The notes under the pieces: generated by a model | What the model saw: only the letters and a program-made list of their open reading frames with translations | Databases searched by the model: none | Told to the model about the DNA's origin: nothing | Source: Candidatus Leptovillus gracilis | Lineage (GTDB): Bacteria; Chloroflexota; Anaerolineae; Promineifilales; Promineifilaceae | Assembly (NCBI GenBank): GCA_016716065.1 | Contig: JADJXA010000007.1 | Span: forward strand, 1-64,000 | DNA length: 64,000 bases | Direction of reading: 5' to 3' | Shown here: one piece after another, positions 35,160-44,198 of the stretch | Numbering within the stretch: position 1 is the stretch's first letter | Layout: each line of letters begins with the position of its first letter | Program-made: the position numbers and the translations under genes

Positions 35160-36317
35160 TCATGTTCGGGCGTAGGGGTTGAATATCTTTTGCCATTCAT
35201 CCAGCGCGTAGCGGTCGGTCATGCCGGCGATGTAGTCGGTGATCACGCGGGGCAGAGGGGCGTGGTTCAGATAATGGCGGTGGGAGTCGGGCAGCATGTT
35301 GGGTTCTTTAAGATAAACGCCAAACAATTCGGAGATGAACCGCTCAGCCTTAAACTGCATCCGCATGAGGCGGTAATGGCGGTACATACGTTCGTAAAGG
35401 AATTGCTTAAGGCGTTGAATTTGTACGCCCAATTCAGGTGAATAGCTAACGACATTTTCGGTGTGGGTTTGGATTTTCTCCGCTGTATCCAGGTGGAAGG
35501 TGTTCAGGTGCAGGTCTGTCTGTTTCAGGACATCGGTGACGGAACGGCCGATGAGTTCGCGGATGAGTTCGTGGCGGATGCTGTGGGTAAACGGCCGTTG
35601 CCCATCCCAGCCCACCGTCTCCACCAACTCCTGCCAGATAGACAGTTCGGTCAGATCGGCCGGCGTAAACAAATCGGCGCGCAGCCCATCATCCAGATCA
35701 TGGGCGTTGTAGGCAATCTCGTCCGCTAGATTGGCGATTTGCGCTTCCAGCGACGCACGTTTTTCCGGCGCATAGCCGGTAGCGTCACTTTTGTCGTAAG
35801 CCGTCTCATGTTTGATCATCCCTTCGCGGGTTTCATAGGTCAGGTTCAGGCCAGGAAAGTCTGGATAACGCTCTTCCAATTCGGTCACCACCCGATAACT
35901 TTGGGTATTGTGGTTAAACCCACCATGCTCGGCCATCAACGCATTAAGAATATGCTCGCCGGCATGTCCAAACGGCGCATGGCCTAAGTCGTGAGCCAGA
36001 CAAATTGCTTCCGTCAGATCGTGGTTGGCTCCCAAACCCCGCGCCAAGGAACGGCCCAACTGCGCCACTTCCAGGGTGTGGGTGAGCCGGGTGCGGTAAT
36101 GGTCGCCCTCATAAAACACAAAAACCTGGGTTTTGTATTCCAAACGGCGGAAGGCTGTGGTATGAATGATACGGTCCCGGTCCCGCTCAAAGGCTGTGCG
36201 GGTGCTGGATTCTGCCTCGGGAAAAACGCGCCCGTGGGAAGCGATGCTTTTTAGGGCATAGGGCGCCAGGGTATGGGCTTCGTTGCTTTCTCGCTGTTCG
36301 CGGTAGTAGATCATCAT
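35160..36317 (-). CDS. dgt: Deoxyguanosinetriphosphate triphosphohydrolase-like protein
   Basis: A 385-residue HD-domain dNTPase that splits dNTPs into nucleoside and triphosphate. Metal-binding residues are in RLTHTLEVAQ (H), AHDLGHAPFGHAGE (HD) and LADEIAYNAHDLDDGL (D). The N-terminal RDRDRIIHTTAFRRLEYKTQ is the family hallmark. The start at 36317 has AAGGAG just upstream; 53 further codons upstream are unsupported. Confidence 0.93.
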   Translation of the reverse strand: MMIYYREQRESNEAHTLAPYALKSIASHGRVFPEAESSTRTAFERDRDRIIHTTAFRRLEYKTQVFVFYEGDHYRTRLTHTLEVAQLGRSLARGLGANHDLTEAICLAHDLGHAPFGHAGEHILNALMAEHGGFNHNTQSYRVVTELEERYPDFPGLNLTYETREGMIKHETAYDKSDATGYAPEKRASLEAQIANLADEIAYNAHDLDDGLRADLFTPADLTELSIWQELVETVGWDGQRPFTHSIRHELIRELIGRSVTDVLKQTDLHLNTFHLDTAEKIQTHTENVVSYSPELGVQIQRLKQFLYERMYRHYRLMRMQFKAERFISELFGVYLKEPNMLPDSHRHYLNHAPLPRVITDYIAGMTDRYALDEWQKIFNPYART

Positions 36318-36464
36318 GCAGCTCCTTGCTATCAACAGCAGAAAAGTGGCCGACACACGGCCGTTTGCTATTATCTTATGACAAGTGTAACATAAACCTA
36401 TTGAAACAGTAGAATTGTTTGCCGCCGACCAGATTCGTCTGGCGCCGACCTTAGGCGTTGTCTT

Positions 36465-37100
36465 ATGCAGCAGCAAAAGCCTAGTCTCATCATCATTGCA
36501 ACCATCATTATCATGGCCATCATCCTGGCTGTTGGGTTATTTCTCACGCTTCTGTTCATCCAAAATCGAGGGATGGGCGGTGGCAGCACGATAGCGGTGG
36601 AAGGTGTAGACGTGCAGGTGAATATGAACCCGGAAGATGAGGTGATGATTGTGACGGATCCGGGGCAAGGGAGCGGTCCAGCAGTCGTTCCGACGGCCGA
36701 AACCTTCCCCGTTCCCACAGACATCCCCCCCCCGCCGCCGCCCACCGAAACCCCCATCCCGCCAACAGCGCTGCCTCTGCCCGACCCCATCATCCTGATC
36801 AATCACCAGGTCAGCAGCGGCGAGACCCTGTTTAGCATTGCCAATCGGTACAATACCACCATCCCACTCATGGCCCGTTTTGCCGTTTCGTCGGCCAATC
36901 TGATGCCGGGGGCGGTGATTCAGGTTGCCGTGGCCAACCCGGCCTACTGCCCCGGCCGGCGCGCCTATGTCATCAGAGAAGGGGACACGCCGTTCAGCGT
37001 CAGCCAGATGGCCGGTATCTCACTGGAGGAATTTCGTCAGATCAACGGCCTGACCGAAAATTCCCCCTTCTTTTTCACAAATGTAGTCTGTATCCCTTAG
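36465..37100 (+). CDS. Membrane-anchored double-LysM protein
   Basis: A 211-residue protein with one N-terminal membrane helix (~8-32), a Pro/Thr stalk (residues ~88-105, with six consecutive prolines), and two LysM modules (SSGETLFSIANRYNTTIP and REGDTPFSVSQMAGISLEEF) that bind peptidoglycan or chitin-like glycans. It points outward and probably tethers to the cell wall. The lipoprotein gene follows after 69 bp. No clear Shine-Dalgarno is present. Confidence 0.85.
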   Translation: MQQQKPSLIIIATIIIMAIILAVGLFLTLLFIQNRGMGGGSTIAVEGVDVQVNMNPEDEVMIVTDPGQGSGPAVVPTAETFPVPTDIPPPPPPTETPIPPTALPLPDPIILINHQVSSGETLFSIANRYNTTIPLMARFAVSSANLMPGAVIQVAVANPAYCPGRRAYVIREGDTPFSVSQMAGISLEEFRQINGLTENSPFFFTNVVCIP

Positions 37101-37169
37101 AAATTGTTCAGGCCCTGGCTTTTTTCAAGTATCTGGAAACCTTTTAGTCATCCCTTCTCCCAAACGTTT

Positions 37170-38300
37170 ATGACAGAACACACGTCTCCCGTAAGACATA
37201 TTTGCAAACGATTGGGGCCGCTGTGGGGCATATTGTGCCTGAGCTTTTTGGCCTTAGCCTGTCGGTTAGGCGATCTGGCGGTGATGCCGCCCACAACGGC
37301 CGTTCCCACCCCCACAGAAACCGGCCAGATCGAACCGGACCTGGACAGGCCAATCGCCGCCGCCCTGCCGGGCAGCAGCCGGGAGAACCCAATTCCGGTG
37401 GGCAAAATGGCCGTCACCGGCCGATTTGAGATCACCCTGCTGCAAAGCCTGCGTGGTGACGCCGCCTGGCAAGAAATCCACCTGGCAAACGCCAACAACG
37501 CGCCCGCGCCCGAAGGCTGGGAATATCTGCTGGTGAAAGTTCGCGTCATCAACACAGACAGCGACCCCCAAAAGCGATATTTGGGGCTGCACGTCACTGG
37601 CGACGGCCGTATTGTGCATTTCAGCTTTAACAGCGGCGTTGTGTCGCCCAAACCGCCATTAGCCACCAGCCTGAGCGGCTTAGAAGTAAGCGAAGGGTGG
37701 GAGGCATACCTCATACATCTGCACGAAGGCAATCTGATGCTCGTCGCCAATGATCACACCATCTACGATCCCCCCAGCGTCTACCTGGCTGTTAACGAAG
37801 GCGCGTCCATCACCGTAGACCGGGAAACCATGCTGCGCATCAACCCAACCGATTTGGGCGTCAAGCGGGACGATCCTACGCCATTTGGACAAACCGCCAC
37901 CGGTGAAGATTGGCAGGTTATGGTCATGGATGTGGTTTGGGGCGATGCCGCCTGGGAGATGATTCTGGACACCAACCAGTTTAACAATCCGCCGCCAGAA
38001 GGCATGGTGTATATTCTGGCAAAAGTTCGGGTGCGCTACATTGGGTTGGCCGAGGACCAACAATCCATCACGACCCAGGCCATCACCCTGCTTGATGGCA
38101 GCGGTGAAGAAATCAAATCACCCACTGTGGTAAGCCCTGAACCAAAACTGTTCTTTCATTTATACGCTGGCGGTGAGGTGGAAGGATGGATTGTCTTGCA
38201 AGCCCCGGCCGAGGCCAAAAACCTGACCCTTTATTTCCAACCAACGTATGGAGCGCCTACGGTAAACGGCCGTTACCTATCTTTAGGCCAGGGGAGATAA
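37170..38300 (+). CDS. Lipoprotein with two DUF4352-like domains
   Basis: A 376-residue predicted lipoprotein: signal helix then LALAC lipobox, followed by a Thr/Pro linker. Two similar ~110-residue domains follow, beginning TGRFEITLLQSLRGDAAWQE and TGEDWQVMVMDVVWGDAAWE, each ending in a VKVRV or AKVRV strand. This pattern resembles DUF4352 (Ig-like, telokin type). The tandem similarity implies internal duplication. The start at 37170 is chosen for the signal peptide; an upstream in-frame ATG is at 37104. Confidence 0.8.
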   Translation: MTEHTSPVRHICKRLGPLWGILCLSFLALACRLGDLAVMPPTTAVPTPTETGQIEPDLDRPIAAALPGSSRENPIPVGKMAVTGRFEITLLQSLRGDAAWQEIHLANANNAPAPEGWEYLLVKVRVINTDSDPQKRYLGLHVTGDGRIVHFSFNSGVVSPKPPLATSLSGLEVSEGWEAYLIHLHEGNLMLVANDHTIYDPPSVYLAVNEGASITVDRETMLRINPTDLGVKRDDPTPFGQTATGEDWQVMVMDVVWGDAAWEMILDTNQFNNPPPEGMVYILAKVRVRYIGLAEDQQSITTQAITLLDGSGEEIKSPTVVSPEPKLFFHLYAGGEVEGWIVLQAPAEAKNLTLYFQPTYGAPTVNGRYLSLGQGR

Positions 38301-38391
38301 CAACTCAAATTCATCGCCGCCACACGTCGGCGGCCGGCAAAAAACCGCTTCTGACAAGCGAAGCTCCTTACCCTTTCGTGGCAACACGGCG

Positions 38392-38397
38392 TATAAT
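38392..38397 (+). promoter_or_regulatory. Possible pgk -10 box
   Basis: A perfect TATAAT lies 137 bp before pgk in the otherwise empty gap 38301-38533, but no good -35 box stands at the right distance. Confidence 0.3.
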
Positions 38398-38533
38398 GGA
38401 TGCGACACGCAAATGGACCGCACGGCGACTATTTCTCCGCCGGTTTATGACAATTGTCACTGGTCAACGGTTAGATTGACGCTATATTGATTTGATTCAG
38501 TTTGCTTGGTTTAATCAGGAAGGAAAGACATTT

Positions 38534-39748
38534 ATGAAAACAAAAACAGTTAAAGACATCCATGTGCATGGCAAAAAAGTGCTGGTGCGCGTAGACTTCA
38601 ACGTGCCACTGAGCAGCAAAAACCCCGCCGACCATATTACTGTGACCGACGATGCCCGCATTCGCGCCGCTTTGCCAACGTTAAATTATTTATTAGACCA
38701 GGGTGCGGCGCTCATTTTGTGTTCGCATCTGGGACGGCCGTCTTCCGCCGCCGACAAACAGTACGCCATGAACCCCGTCGCTGACCGCCTGAGCGAGCTA
38801 ATCGGTCGCCCGGTGCAGAAGATGGACGAGGTCGTTGGCCCCAGCGTGACGGCCGCCGTCGCCGCGATGCAGCCCGGCGACATCATCATGCTGGAAAACA
38901 CCCGCTTCGAGCCGGGTGAAACCAAAAACAACCCTGAACTGTCGCAAAAACTGGCCGACCTGGCCGATGTATTTGTAGAAGATGCTTTCGGCTCTGTTCA
39001 CCGCGCCCATTCCAGCACAGAAGGGGCGGCGCGCATGATTCGCGCCAAAGGCGGACCGGCAGTGGCTGGTTTCCTGATGGGCAAAGAGTTGGATGCGTTG
39101 GGTACGGCCGTTACTGATCCGCCCCATCCTTACGTCGCCATCATGGGCGGGGCCAAAATTTCCGATAAAATCAAACTCATCGAAAACCTGCTCAAAACGG
39201 CCGATAAAATCCTCATCGGCGGCGGTATGGCCAACACTTTCCTAAAAGCTCAGGGCCACCAGGTTGGCAAATCCCTGGTTGAGGAAGACGCCCTGCCCGA
39301 AGCGCAGCGCTTGTTAAAAACTGCCGCCAACCGCATCGTCCTACCCACAGACGTCATCGTCGCCCCCGAGTTTTCGGCTGACGCGCCGGCCGAACTGGTA
39401 TCGGTGTGGGGCATCCCACCGGACCAGATGGCCCTGGACGTTGGCCCCGACACCATCGAACGCTTCAATGAAGAGTTACAAGGCGCGCGGTTGGTGGTTT
39501 GGAACGGACCGATGGGTGTATTTGAGTTTGACCGTTTCGCCGAAGGAACCAACGCGCTGTCCAAACTGTTGGCTGCGCTGACATCCCACGGCGTTCAGGT
39601 GGTTATCGGCGGTGGAGACTCGGCCGCGGCCGTGCGCAAAGCCGGCCTGGAAGACAAAATGACCCACATCAGCACCGGTGGCGGGGCCAGCCTGGAACTG
39701 CTGGAAGGCAAAGACCTGCCCGGCATCACTGTTTTGGACAGAATATAA
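38534..39748 (+). CDS. pgk: Phosphoglycerate kinase
   Basis: Glycolytic enzyme making ATP and 3-phosphoglycerate from 1,3-bisphosphoglycerate. The 404-residue protein has VLVRVDFNVPL, CSHLGRPSS, LENTRFEPGE, VEDAFGSVHRAHSSTEG, the hinge MGGAKISDKIKLIENLL and the nucleotide end VVIGGGDSAAAV...HISTGGGASLELLEGK. The start at 38534 has AGGAA upstream; an ATG at 38492 is in frame but not conserved. No other glycolytic gene is adjacent. Confidence 0.96.
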   Translation: MKTKTVKDIHVHGKKVLVRVDFNVPLSSKNPADHITVTDDARIRAALPTLNYLLDQGAALILCSHLGRPSSAADKQYAMNPVADRLSELIGRPVQKMDEVVGPSVTAAVAAMQPGDIIMLENTRFEPGETKNNPELSQKLADLADVFVEDAFGSVHRAHSSTEGAARMIRAKGGPAVAGFLMGKELDALGTAVTDPPHPYVAIMGGAKISDKIKLIENLLKTADKILIGGGMANTFLKAQGHQVGKSLVEEDALPEAQRLLKTAANRIVLPTDVIVAPEFSADAPAELVSVWGIPPDQMALDVGPDTIERFNEELQGARLVVWNGPMGVFEFDRFAEGTNALSKLLAALTSHGVQVVIGGGDSAAAVRKAGLEDKMTHISTGGGASLELLEGKDLPGITVLDRI

Positions 39749-39758
39749 AACCTGAACA

Positions 39759-39830
39759 TAACTACCATGCCTCTCTGCAATAGTTGGTCAGTGGGCTGGT
39801 AAACCAACCGACCAACCAACGTGGTAGTTA
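39759..39830. repeat. Imperfect inverted repeat after pgk
   Basis: Outer arms TAACTACCA and TGGTAGTTA are perfect, and inner stretches rich in TTGGT and ACCAACC partly pair. It precedes the pgk terminator. Confidence 0.6.
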
Positions 39831-39864
39831 CGCCTGAACAAACGCTCAGAGTACCTCGAATCTA

Positions 39865-39892
39865 AAAACGGGCTGGAAAACCAGCCCGTTTT
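39865..39892 (+). terminator. pgk terminator
   Basis: A 12-bp perfect stem AAAACGGGCTGG/CCAGCCCGTTTT with an AAAA loop. Confidence 0.75.
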
Positions 39893-40075
39893 GGCATGGT
39901 TCATTCCAGGCGATATTGTGCTTTACAAATTTGGCAAGAAAGCGCGTCATGCTGAGGTCGCCCGAAGCATCCCCCTCCTCTGGCGGGAGCGGGATGCTTC
40001 GCTCCGAAGACTCCGCTCAGCATGACAACGCAGCGCAAATTTGTAAAGAAGATGTCTTGCTTGATGAACCATGCC
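39893..40075. repeat. Nested inverted-repeat element (MITE-like)
   Basis: Four nested pairs of perfect arms share one axis: GGCATGGTTCAT (39893-39904/40064-40075), CTTTACAAATTTG (39921-39933/40036-40048), GTCATGCTGAG (39946-39956/40016-40026) and GAAGCATCCC (39964-39973/39991-40000). The GTCATGCTGAG core is known to me as a dispersed motif in several phyla. The rest of the gap to 40196 has no gene. Confidence 0.8.
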
Positions 40076-40196
40076 CCCGTTTTTTATGTGTCCGGCAAAA
40101 TTACAAAAGAGTCCAAGAATTGAATCGCTTACCGGACATTGGCGTTTTTGCCCGACACGACAGTTCGGCGCACGTTTCACCAGACCCCGGTAGCTT

Positions 40197-40649
40197 TTAT
40201 TGGTCAGCCTGGTTTTGCTCCTGCGTGTTAACTGGTTTCGCGTGACTGGGCGTCGTCACCCGTTCCGCCAGCGCAGCCAGCCGCTCACTCAACCAACGCA
40301 GCCCTTGCGCCGAACCCTTTTTTGCTTCTTCTTTCCAATCAATTTCCTGCACCCGATTTTGCAGCGCCGTCGCCTGCTGGCGGGTTTGCTGCTCCATCGT
40401 CTCAGCGACTTTACTGGCAACCGCTTTGCTGCTTCTGGCGGCGACATTAGAAACGCTGTGTTTCATGCCGTCCGTCACCTTGCGGCGCGGTTCGCTGTCC
40501 CACGCCTTTTGCACCAATTCGGTCGCTTTTTCGCCCACTTGCTTCGCGCCAGCCCTGACATCCGGCGCTGTAAACCCCGGTTTATCAGGGATTAGCGGCA
40601 GGTCTTCTTCTTCAATGACAATGCGGATAGGTTCTTCCTGATTGGTCAT
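40197..40649 (-). CDS. Small charged protein of unknown function
   Basis: A 150-residue soluble protein, strongly helical and charged. It begins with an acidic strand (IRIVIEEEDLPLIPDKPGFT) and continues with long amphipathic helices rich in A, K, Q and E that could form a coiled coil. No domain is recognised. It is read as a gene because of its codon use and a purine-rich leader (GGGAGAGAAG), though that leader is somewhat distant. No homologue is named here. Confidence 0.6.
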   Translation of the reverse strand: MTNQEEPIRIVIEEEDLPLIPDKPGFTAPDVRAGAKQVGEKATELVQKAWDSEPRRKVTDGMKHSVSNVAARSSKAVASKVAETMEQQTRQQATALQNRVQEIDWKEEAKKGSAQGLRWLSERLAALAERVTTPSHAKPVNTQEQNQADQ

Positions 40650-40708
40650 CGCGTATCTTCTCTCCCTTTGCTAAGCTATGGTCAGTACGCAGTCCGCTGC
40701 GAGCAAGT

Positions 40709-40756
40709 TGCACACCATGAGCGGTGCACACCATGAGCGGTGCACACCATGAGCGG
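40709..40756. repeat. Three perfect 16-bp tandem repeats
   Basis: The unit TGCACACCATGAGCGG occurs three times without a mismatch, in the 200-bp gap upstream of the 40197 gene. Confidence 0.95.
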
Positions 40757-40849
40757 TGGATGAATGCCCACATCAGCCCAAAATCCGGATCGCCGTAAAC
40801 TATGGTCATCCATAAAAGCCTTTTCCTGTCGTTTGTATCCATCAATTCC

Positions 40850-42139
40850 TTAACCATTGCGCAATTCGTCGCTTTTTGCCAGAACAGCCTGGATGGGCAC
40901 GGCCGTTAAAAACACCTGGCGCAGCCGTTCATCCTCAATCGGCTCGGCAATCTGGTAAATCACCTCGCTGGCAATGCGATAATGAACCTGCGCCAGACTC
41001 TCATTGCGTGCTACTTCGGCCAGCGAAGCGTGAAGCTGCCACAACAGCATTCGCCGGTCCGTTTCATGCGCTAGATAAAGCGCCTGCTGCCACAGCTCCT
41101 CGGCCGTGTTGGGGTCGGCCTGGGCCTGGGCCACCAGCCCCAACGCATACAGCGACCGGGCCAGATGCCCCTGCGAATCACTGCTAATCGCCAGGTCGCG
41201 GATGTGATGCGCGTGAACCAACGCGCTGTCCACCTGGCCCAGTTGTACTTCCGTCACTGCCAGGCCAAACAAGGTATTCATCTGACCATCCAGATTTTCC
41301 ATTTCCTCCATGATAGCCAACGCCCGGCGCAGATAAAACAGCGCCTCGTCCATCTGCCCCAGTTCCCGATAACTTAAGCCCAGATTGCGACAAATATCCC
41401 CTTCCACAAAGCGCAGCCGCGCCTTTTCCGCCAGTTCCAGCGCTTGCTGGTGATAGAGCAAAGCCTGGGCTACGTCATACAACAAGCGGTAACATTCGCC
41501 CAAATTATTGAGGGTCACAACATACCGATCCTGGCGATTCATCTGTTCCGCCAGCTTCAGACTAATCTTAAAAACAGCGATGGCCTTGTCCAGCTGCCCG
41601 CTGCTGCCGTAAGCCACCCCTTTTTGATTGAGCGACTGCACCTGGCCGGGCACGTCGCTCAACTGTTCAAAGAGAGCCGTCGCCTGATTGAGATGGACCA
41701 TCGCCTCTTCGGTACGGCCGACCAGCACATAGACGCCCCCAATCCCGGCCAACGCCTGCGCTCGGCCGGTGGCATAATCCAGCGAATCGGCCAGCTGCGC
41801 CGCTTCCTGGTACACGCGCAGGGCGCGATCATACTGCCCCAGGCGGCGATATTGACCGCCGATAGCCACCAGGGCGGTGATGGCATGGGCGCCGCTGCCG
41901 GCCTCCAGGTGATATTGCTCATAAGCGTGCAGCGCCGCCACTTGTTCGCCCAACAAACCCAACAAACGGCCGCGTTCGCGCAGCGTCGCCAGACGCATTT
42001 CCGTGATGTCTGGGTCGGTAGATTTGGGCGAAGTGTTCGCCAACACTTCGGTGTACAACTCGGCTGCCTGCCAGAATTGATTGGTTTTTACGGCCGTTTT
42101 CGCCTGTTGAAAAAGCTGCTCTAATGGTGTTGGTATCAT
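40850..42139 (-). CDS. TPR-repeat protein, Rapsyn/LGN-like arrays
   Basis: A 429-residue soluble protein with about eight 40-residue TPR units of the TPR_12 kind, such as AQALAGIGGVYVLVGRTEEA, VVTLNNLGECYRLLYDVAQA and GDICRNLGLSYRELGQMDEA. In this phylum such proteins are often adaptors near signalling proteins. It has no signal peptide and no catalytic part. Upstream lie only repeats. Confidence 0.88.
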   Translation of the reverse strand: MIPTPLEQLFQQAKTAVKTNQFWQAAELYTEVLANTSPKSTDPDITEMRLATLRERGRLLGLLGEQVAALHAYEQYHLEAGSGAHAITALVAIGGQYRRLGQYDRALRVYQEAAQLADSLDYATGRAQALAGIGGVYVLVGRTEEAMVHLNQATALFEQLSDVPGQVQSLNQKGVAYGSSGQLDKAIAVFKISLKLAEQMNRQDRYVVTLNNLGECYRLLYDVAQALLYHQQALELAEKARLRFVEGDICRNLGLSYRELGQMDEALFYLRRALAIMEEMENLDGQMNTLFGLAVTEVQLGQVDSALVHAHHIRDLAISSDSQGHLARSLYALGLVAQAQADPNTAEELWQQALYLAHETDRRMLLWQLHASLAEVARNESLAQVHYRIASEVIYQIAEPIEDERLRQVFLTAVPIQAVLAKSDELRNG

Positions 42140-42157
42140 GGGTTGGTTTACCTTGTT

Positions 42158-42240
42158 CAGTGTTCAGTAGCCAGTGTTCAGCAGCCAGTGTTCAGTGTTC
42201 AGTCAGGGGTAGCCACACTGAATACTGTACACTGAACACT
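42158..42240. repeat. Heptad tandem repeats with inverted copy
   Basis: Seven 7-bp units (TTCAGTG TTCAGTA GCCAGTG TTCAGCA GCCAGTG TTCAGTG TTCAGTC) are followed by inverse-type units CACTGAA TACTGTA CACTGAA CACTGTA, so the tract can form a long hairpin. Confidence 0.9.
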
Positions 42241-42317
42241 GTAAACGCGCCTACAGTTTATCCAATTTTGACATCGGTACAAACCGGGTTGTTCAGGTAT
42301 AATGGACCTGTTTAGTC

Positions 42318-42400
42318 ATCCGTAGGCTGAAGTCCGTATCCCGTTATCCGACGACATTTTCCGGAGGTAGCGGCCTACGGATTACCGATAACGGATTACC
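42318..42400. repeat. Dispersed repeat, family A, copy 2
   Basis: It includes GCTGAAGTCCGTATCCCGTT and ends in heptads CGGATTA CCGATAA CGGATTA. It lies between a TATAAT (42298-42303) and the hydrolase start. Confidence 0.75.
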
Positions 42401-42440
42401 ACTTACGGGTATTAGGTTTTACGAAGCAAGGAGGTTATCC

Positions 42441-43394
42441 ATGAGTTTACGACGCGCACTTCGTTGGTTTTTTGGGATAGCTGGACTGATTATCGGCCTG
42501 GTGGCGGCCATTGCCGCCTTTTTTGCTAAACGCCTCATCAACCCGCCACGTCTGGCGCTGTGGGCTAATCCGGGCGACCTGGGGTTAGGGTACGACGATG
42601 TTCAATTTCCGGCTCAAGATGGCGTGCGTATTGCCGGCTGGTTCGTCCCCGCCCCGGCCAATGCCACCCGGCGCGGGGCGACAATTGTGCTGATTCACGG
42701 CTGGCCGTGGAACCGGCTGGGAGAAACGGCCGATAACCTGTTTGCCAACCTGACCGGTGAAAAGCCGGTAGATTTGCTGCGGCTGGCCTACAACCTGCAC
42801 GAAGCCGGTTTTCACGTGCTGATGTATGACATGCGCAATCATGGCGAAAGCGCCGCCGCGCCGCCGGTGGCCTTTGGACAGGAAGAAGCCAAAGATTTGC
42901 TGGGCGCGCTTGCTTATCTGAACGGCCGTACCGACACAGACCCACAACGCATCGGCGTGATTGGCTTTTCCATGGGGGCCAACAGCCTGCTCTACGCCCT
43001 GCCCCAGACCAGCCAGATTCAGGCCGCCGTGGCCGTGCAGCCCACTACCCTGAGCGTGTTCAGCCAAAAATACGGCCGTGAACTGCTCGGTCCATTAAGC
43101 AAAGTGGTGCTGCCGCTAACCGAGCTGCTGCACCAGGCGGCCGGCGGGCTGTATTGGTCGGCGTACCGGCCCTCATTTGCCGCTGCCGGGGCCGGCAAAA
43201 CGCCGGTCTTGTTTGTCCAGGGCAACAACGACCCCTGGGGCGATGTCGAAGACGTGGCCCACATGGCCCAGGCCATGAGCAGCGCCCGCGGCCCGCTCTT
43301 TGTGGATTCAGACGACCGCTTCGGCGGTTACCAGTATGTGATTGACAATCCCAAAGTGGTGATTTCTTTCTTCGAGCAAGAACTGCCCGAATAA
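42441..43394 (+). CDS. Alpha/beta hydrolase, membrane-anchored
   Basis: A 317-residue serine hydrolase of the peptidase S9/BAAT-like type. An N-terminal hydrophobic helix (residues ~9-30) is followed by the fold: oxyanion strand VLIHGWPWNR, nucleophile elbow GVIGFSMGANS, acid VQGNNDPWGD, and a late region where the usual His is not obvious (DSDDRFGGYQYVIDNP). It has AAGGAGG before the start. The missing clear catalytic His makes activity uncertain. Confidence 0.85.
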   Translation: MSLRRALRWFFGIAGLIIGLVAAIAAFFAKRLINPPRLALWANPGDLGLGYDDVQFPAQDGVRIAGWFVPAPANATRRGATIVLIHGWPWNRLGETADNLFANLTGEKPVDLLRLAYNLHEAGFHVLMYDMRNHGESAAAPPVAFGQEEAKDLLGALAYLNGRTDTDPQRIGVIGFSMGANSLLYALPQTSQIQAAVAVQPTTLSVFSQKYGRELLGPLSKVVLPLTELLHQAAGGLYWSAYRPSFAAAGAGKTPVLFVQGNNDPWGDVEDVAHMAQAMSSARGPLFVDSDDRFGGYQYVIDNPKVVISFFEQELPE

Positions 43395-43415
43395 AAGGGC
43401 GGATGACCTTCATAG

Positions 43416-43445
43416 ACCTGGCAGGCTGCCGAAAACCTGTCAGGT
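43416..43445 (+). terminator. Possible terminator of the hydrolase gene
   Basis: Arms ACCTGGCAGG and CCTGTCAGGT pair with one wobble and are followed by TTTT. They overlap the last codons of the convergent phosphodiesterase gene. Confidence 0.45.
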
Positions 43446-44195
43446 TTTGGCGGCTAAAATTTCAGCCCAGCGGACAGCCGCCGGGTTATTGCTGGTGATG
43501 GTGTCTACGCCCCAGGCGACAACGCGGGCATAATCCCACCAAAAGCCACCAGGGCTGCACGCATAACCGGCGGCGTGAATCACATCCACTTCCTCGTGGG
43601 TTAGCAAATCGGTGCGTGGGCCGAGGGCGTCTACGCGCAGGTCTTCCACCAGGCACAGTGGGTTGAGTAAACGGCCGCTGTAGATAAAACTGGTGGCAAT
43701 ACGTGGATTGATCCGCTTTACCCGTTGTAACGCGAATTGATCAGCACCCATCAACACCACATCCTCAACCATCCCCCAATCTTCCACCAGCCCTACCACC
43801 GCGTCATCCAGAGCCGGGTCAAACAGTGGCCCATGTTTTAGTTCAATCATCAGGGGGATACGCTCCTTGGCCCAGGCCAATACTTCGTGCAAAAAAGGCA
43901 TCTGCACGCCGCTGAATTGGGCGTCAAAATGGCTGCCCACATCCAACGAGCGCAAAAAATCGGCGGTGTAATCGCCAATCATGCCCGGCAGGTTGACTTT
44001 GGCCGCCAGACAGGTGTCGTGGAAGACGATGGCCTGTTTGTCGGCCGTTAGCTGTACGTCCAATTCCAGAATGTCGGCGCCGCCGGCCAGACCGGCAGCA
44101 AAAGATGGCATGGTATTTTCTGGCGCGACCTCCAGCGCTCCCCGGTGACCAACCAGCAGGGGACGGCCGTTTTTGCGCGTTCGCAGATCAAACAT
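43440..44195 (-). CDS. Glycerophosphodiester phosphodiesterase
   Basis: A 251-residue GDPD-family TIM-barrel enzyme that releases glycerol 3-phosphate from deacylated phospholipids. Active-site residues appear in LVGHRGALEVAPENTM (His-Arg, Glu-Asn), ILELDVQLTADKQAIVFHD (Glu, Asp, His) and LMIELKHG. No signal peptide is seen, so it is cytoplasmic (UgpQ-like). The panE stop lies 3 bp upstream, so the two are probably co-transcribed after fmt. Confidence 0.93.
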   Translation of the reverse strand: MFDLRTRKNGRPLLVGHRGALEVAPENTMPSFAAGLAGGADILELDVQLTADKQAIVFHDTCLAAKVNLPGMIGDYTADFLRSLDVGSHFDAQFSGVQMPFLHEVLAWAKERIPLMIELKHGPLFDPALDDAVVGLVEDWGMVEDVVLMGADQFALQRVKRINPRIATSFIYSGRLLNPLCLVEDLRVDALGPRTDLLTHEEVDVIHAAGYACSPGGFWWDYARVVAWGVDTITSNNPAAVRWAEILAAKT

Positions 44196-44198
44196 AGC

